Part shown: one piece after another, positions 26,336-26,576 of the stretch
How the letters are laid out: the number at the start of each line of letters is the position of its first letter
Numbering within the stretch: position 1 is the first letter of the stretch
Assembly (NCBI GenBank): GCA_900548195.1
Contig: URJQ01000024.1
Span: 1-26,576, forward strand
Origin: an uncultured Prevotella sp.
GTDB taxonomy: Bacteria > Bacteroidota > Bacteroidia > Bacteroidales > Bacteroidaceae
Direction: 5' to 3'
Length of the DNA: 26,576 nucleotides
The notes under the pieces: generated by a model
Told to the model about the DNA's origin: nothing
Seen by the model: only the letters and a program-made list of their open reading frames with translations
Database searches by the model: none
Program-made: the position numbers and the translations under genes

Positions 26336-26420
26336 GTAGGTGATCAAAATTATTTTGATAATGAATAGATAATAATAATTGTTTTTCATTATTATAAAAA
26401 TGATTTCGATTACCTACTTA
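26333..26420. terminator. Large imperfect hairpin at the end of the giant gene
   Basis: The 30-base arms at 26333-26362 and 26391-26420 match at 26 positions, two of the exceptions being G-U wobbles in RNA. The left arm begins with the TAA stop codon. The A/T-rich interior can form alternative pairings (AATGAA/TTCATT). It is a likely 3' end structure; the weak U-tract makes the exact mechanism uncertain. A repeat element is an alternative reading. Confidence 0.5.
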
Positions 26421-26456
26421 ATAGTCGGGGAATTGTTCTATTTTTCCGTATGTGGG

Positions 26457-26479
26457 ACGAGAGCCGGAAGCCCTCTCGT
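26457..26479. terminator. Short hairpin downstream of the giant gene
   Basis: ACGAGAG (26457-26463) pairs perfectly with CTCTCGT (26473-26479) around a nine-base GC-rich loop. No U-tract follows directly. It could be a second structure at the transcript end. Confidence 0.3.
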
Positions 26480-26497
26480 AACTCATTGATAATAAAA

Positions 26498-26548
26498 GCG
26501 TTGCAAAAGCATAGTTTTCACGATGTAATATCTATGCTTTTGCAACGC
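26498..26548. repeat. Perfect 17-bp inverted repeat
   Basis: GCGTTGCAAAAGCATAG (26498-26514) and CTATGCTTTTGCAACGC (26532-26548) are exact reverse complements separated by 17 bases. The right arm lies inside the first unit of the tandem repeat beginning at 26527. No gene overlaps it. Confidence 0.85.
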
Positions 26549-26576
26549 AATATCTATGCTTTCACCACCCAATATC
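26527..26576. repeat. 22-bp tandem repeat, cut by the window end
   Basis: Units at 26527-26548 and 26549-26570 share AATATCTATGCTTT and then differ over eight bases (TGCAACGC, CACCACCC). A third unit starts at 26571 (AATATC) and leaves the window. The same ATCTATGCTTTT core occurs at about 5458-5469 in another intergenic region. Confidence 0.65.

Noticed and set aside
26527..26576. Possible CRISPR array
   Set aside because: A 14-base constant core with eight-base variable parts is far too short for CRISPR repeats and spacers, and no cas gene is present.

Overview
The window looks like chromosomal DNA from a Prevotella/Segatella-type member of the Bacteroidales. Several genes carry the Bacteroidetes -7 promoter element (TAnnTTTG) and mostly lack Shine-Dalgarno sites. 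There is a PagL-like outer-membrane lipid A deacylase. One gene encodes a 5114-residue exported surface protein with GLUG-like segments and a C-terminus resembling a type IX secretion (T9SS) sorting domain. The assignment is inferred from these traits, not from a database match.

Layout. Positions 29-5334 (+ strand) carry a small four-CxxC zinc-ribbon protein, a PagL-type barrel with an apparently duplicated second half, and a 1227-residue multidomain protein with a Schlafen/AlbA_2 domain. A convergent intergenic region (5335-5605) holds a heptanucleotide repeat and several small hairpins. On the minus strand follow an SLC13-type permease with two RCK_C (TrkA-C) domains (5606-7429), an unrecognised 129-residue protein (7504-7893), and a small, probably exported protein with a promoter at its start codon (8078-8458). 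Divergent from the last is a umuDC-type cassette (8755-10777). A single gene, 10991-26335, fills the rest, followed by hairpins and a tandem repeat that runs off the window.

The two most interesting features are as follows. (1) The UmuD-like protein is built like LexA: about 70 residues with an AT-hook-like tail and a possible ribbon-helix-helix, an Ala-Gly cleavage site, then an S24 Ser/Lys protease domain. A 31-bp palindrome with one mismatched pair lies directly upstream of its -7 box. Together they suggest a self-cleaving autorepressor that controls a Y-family polymerase, an SOS-like circuit not based on a classical LexA box. (2) The giant protein carries roughly 35-40 copies of a short [IV]-[YF]-[GA]-G-[GC] repeat. 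Part of these are organised into a higher-order repeat of about 520 residues, seen as two full copies and a partial third with the modules in the same order. Its long leader carries a 16-bp tandem repeat.

No rRNA, tRNA, CRISPR array, transposase or integrase was recognised. No interval longer than 300 bases is without a gene.
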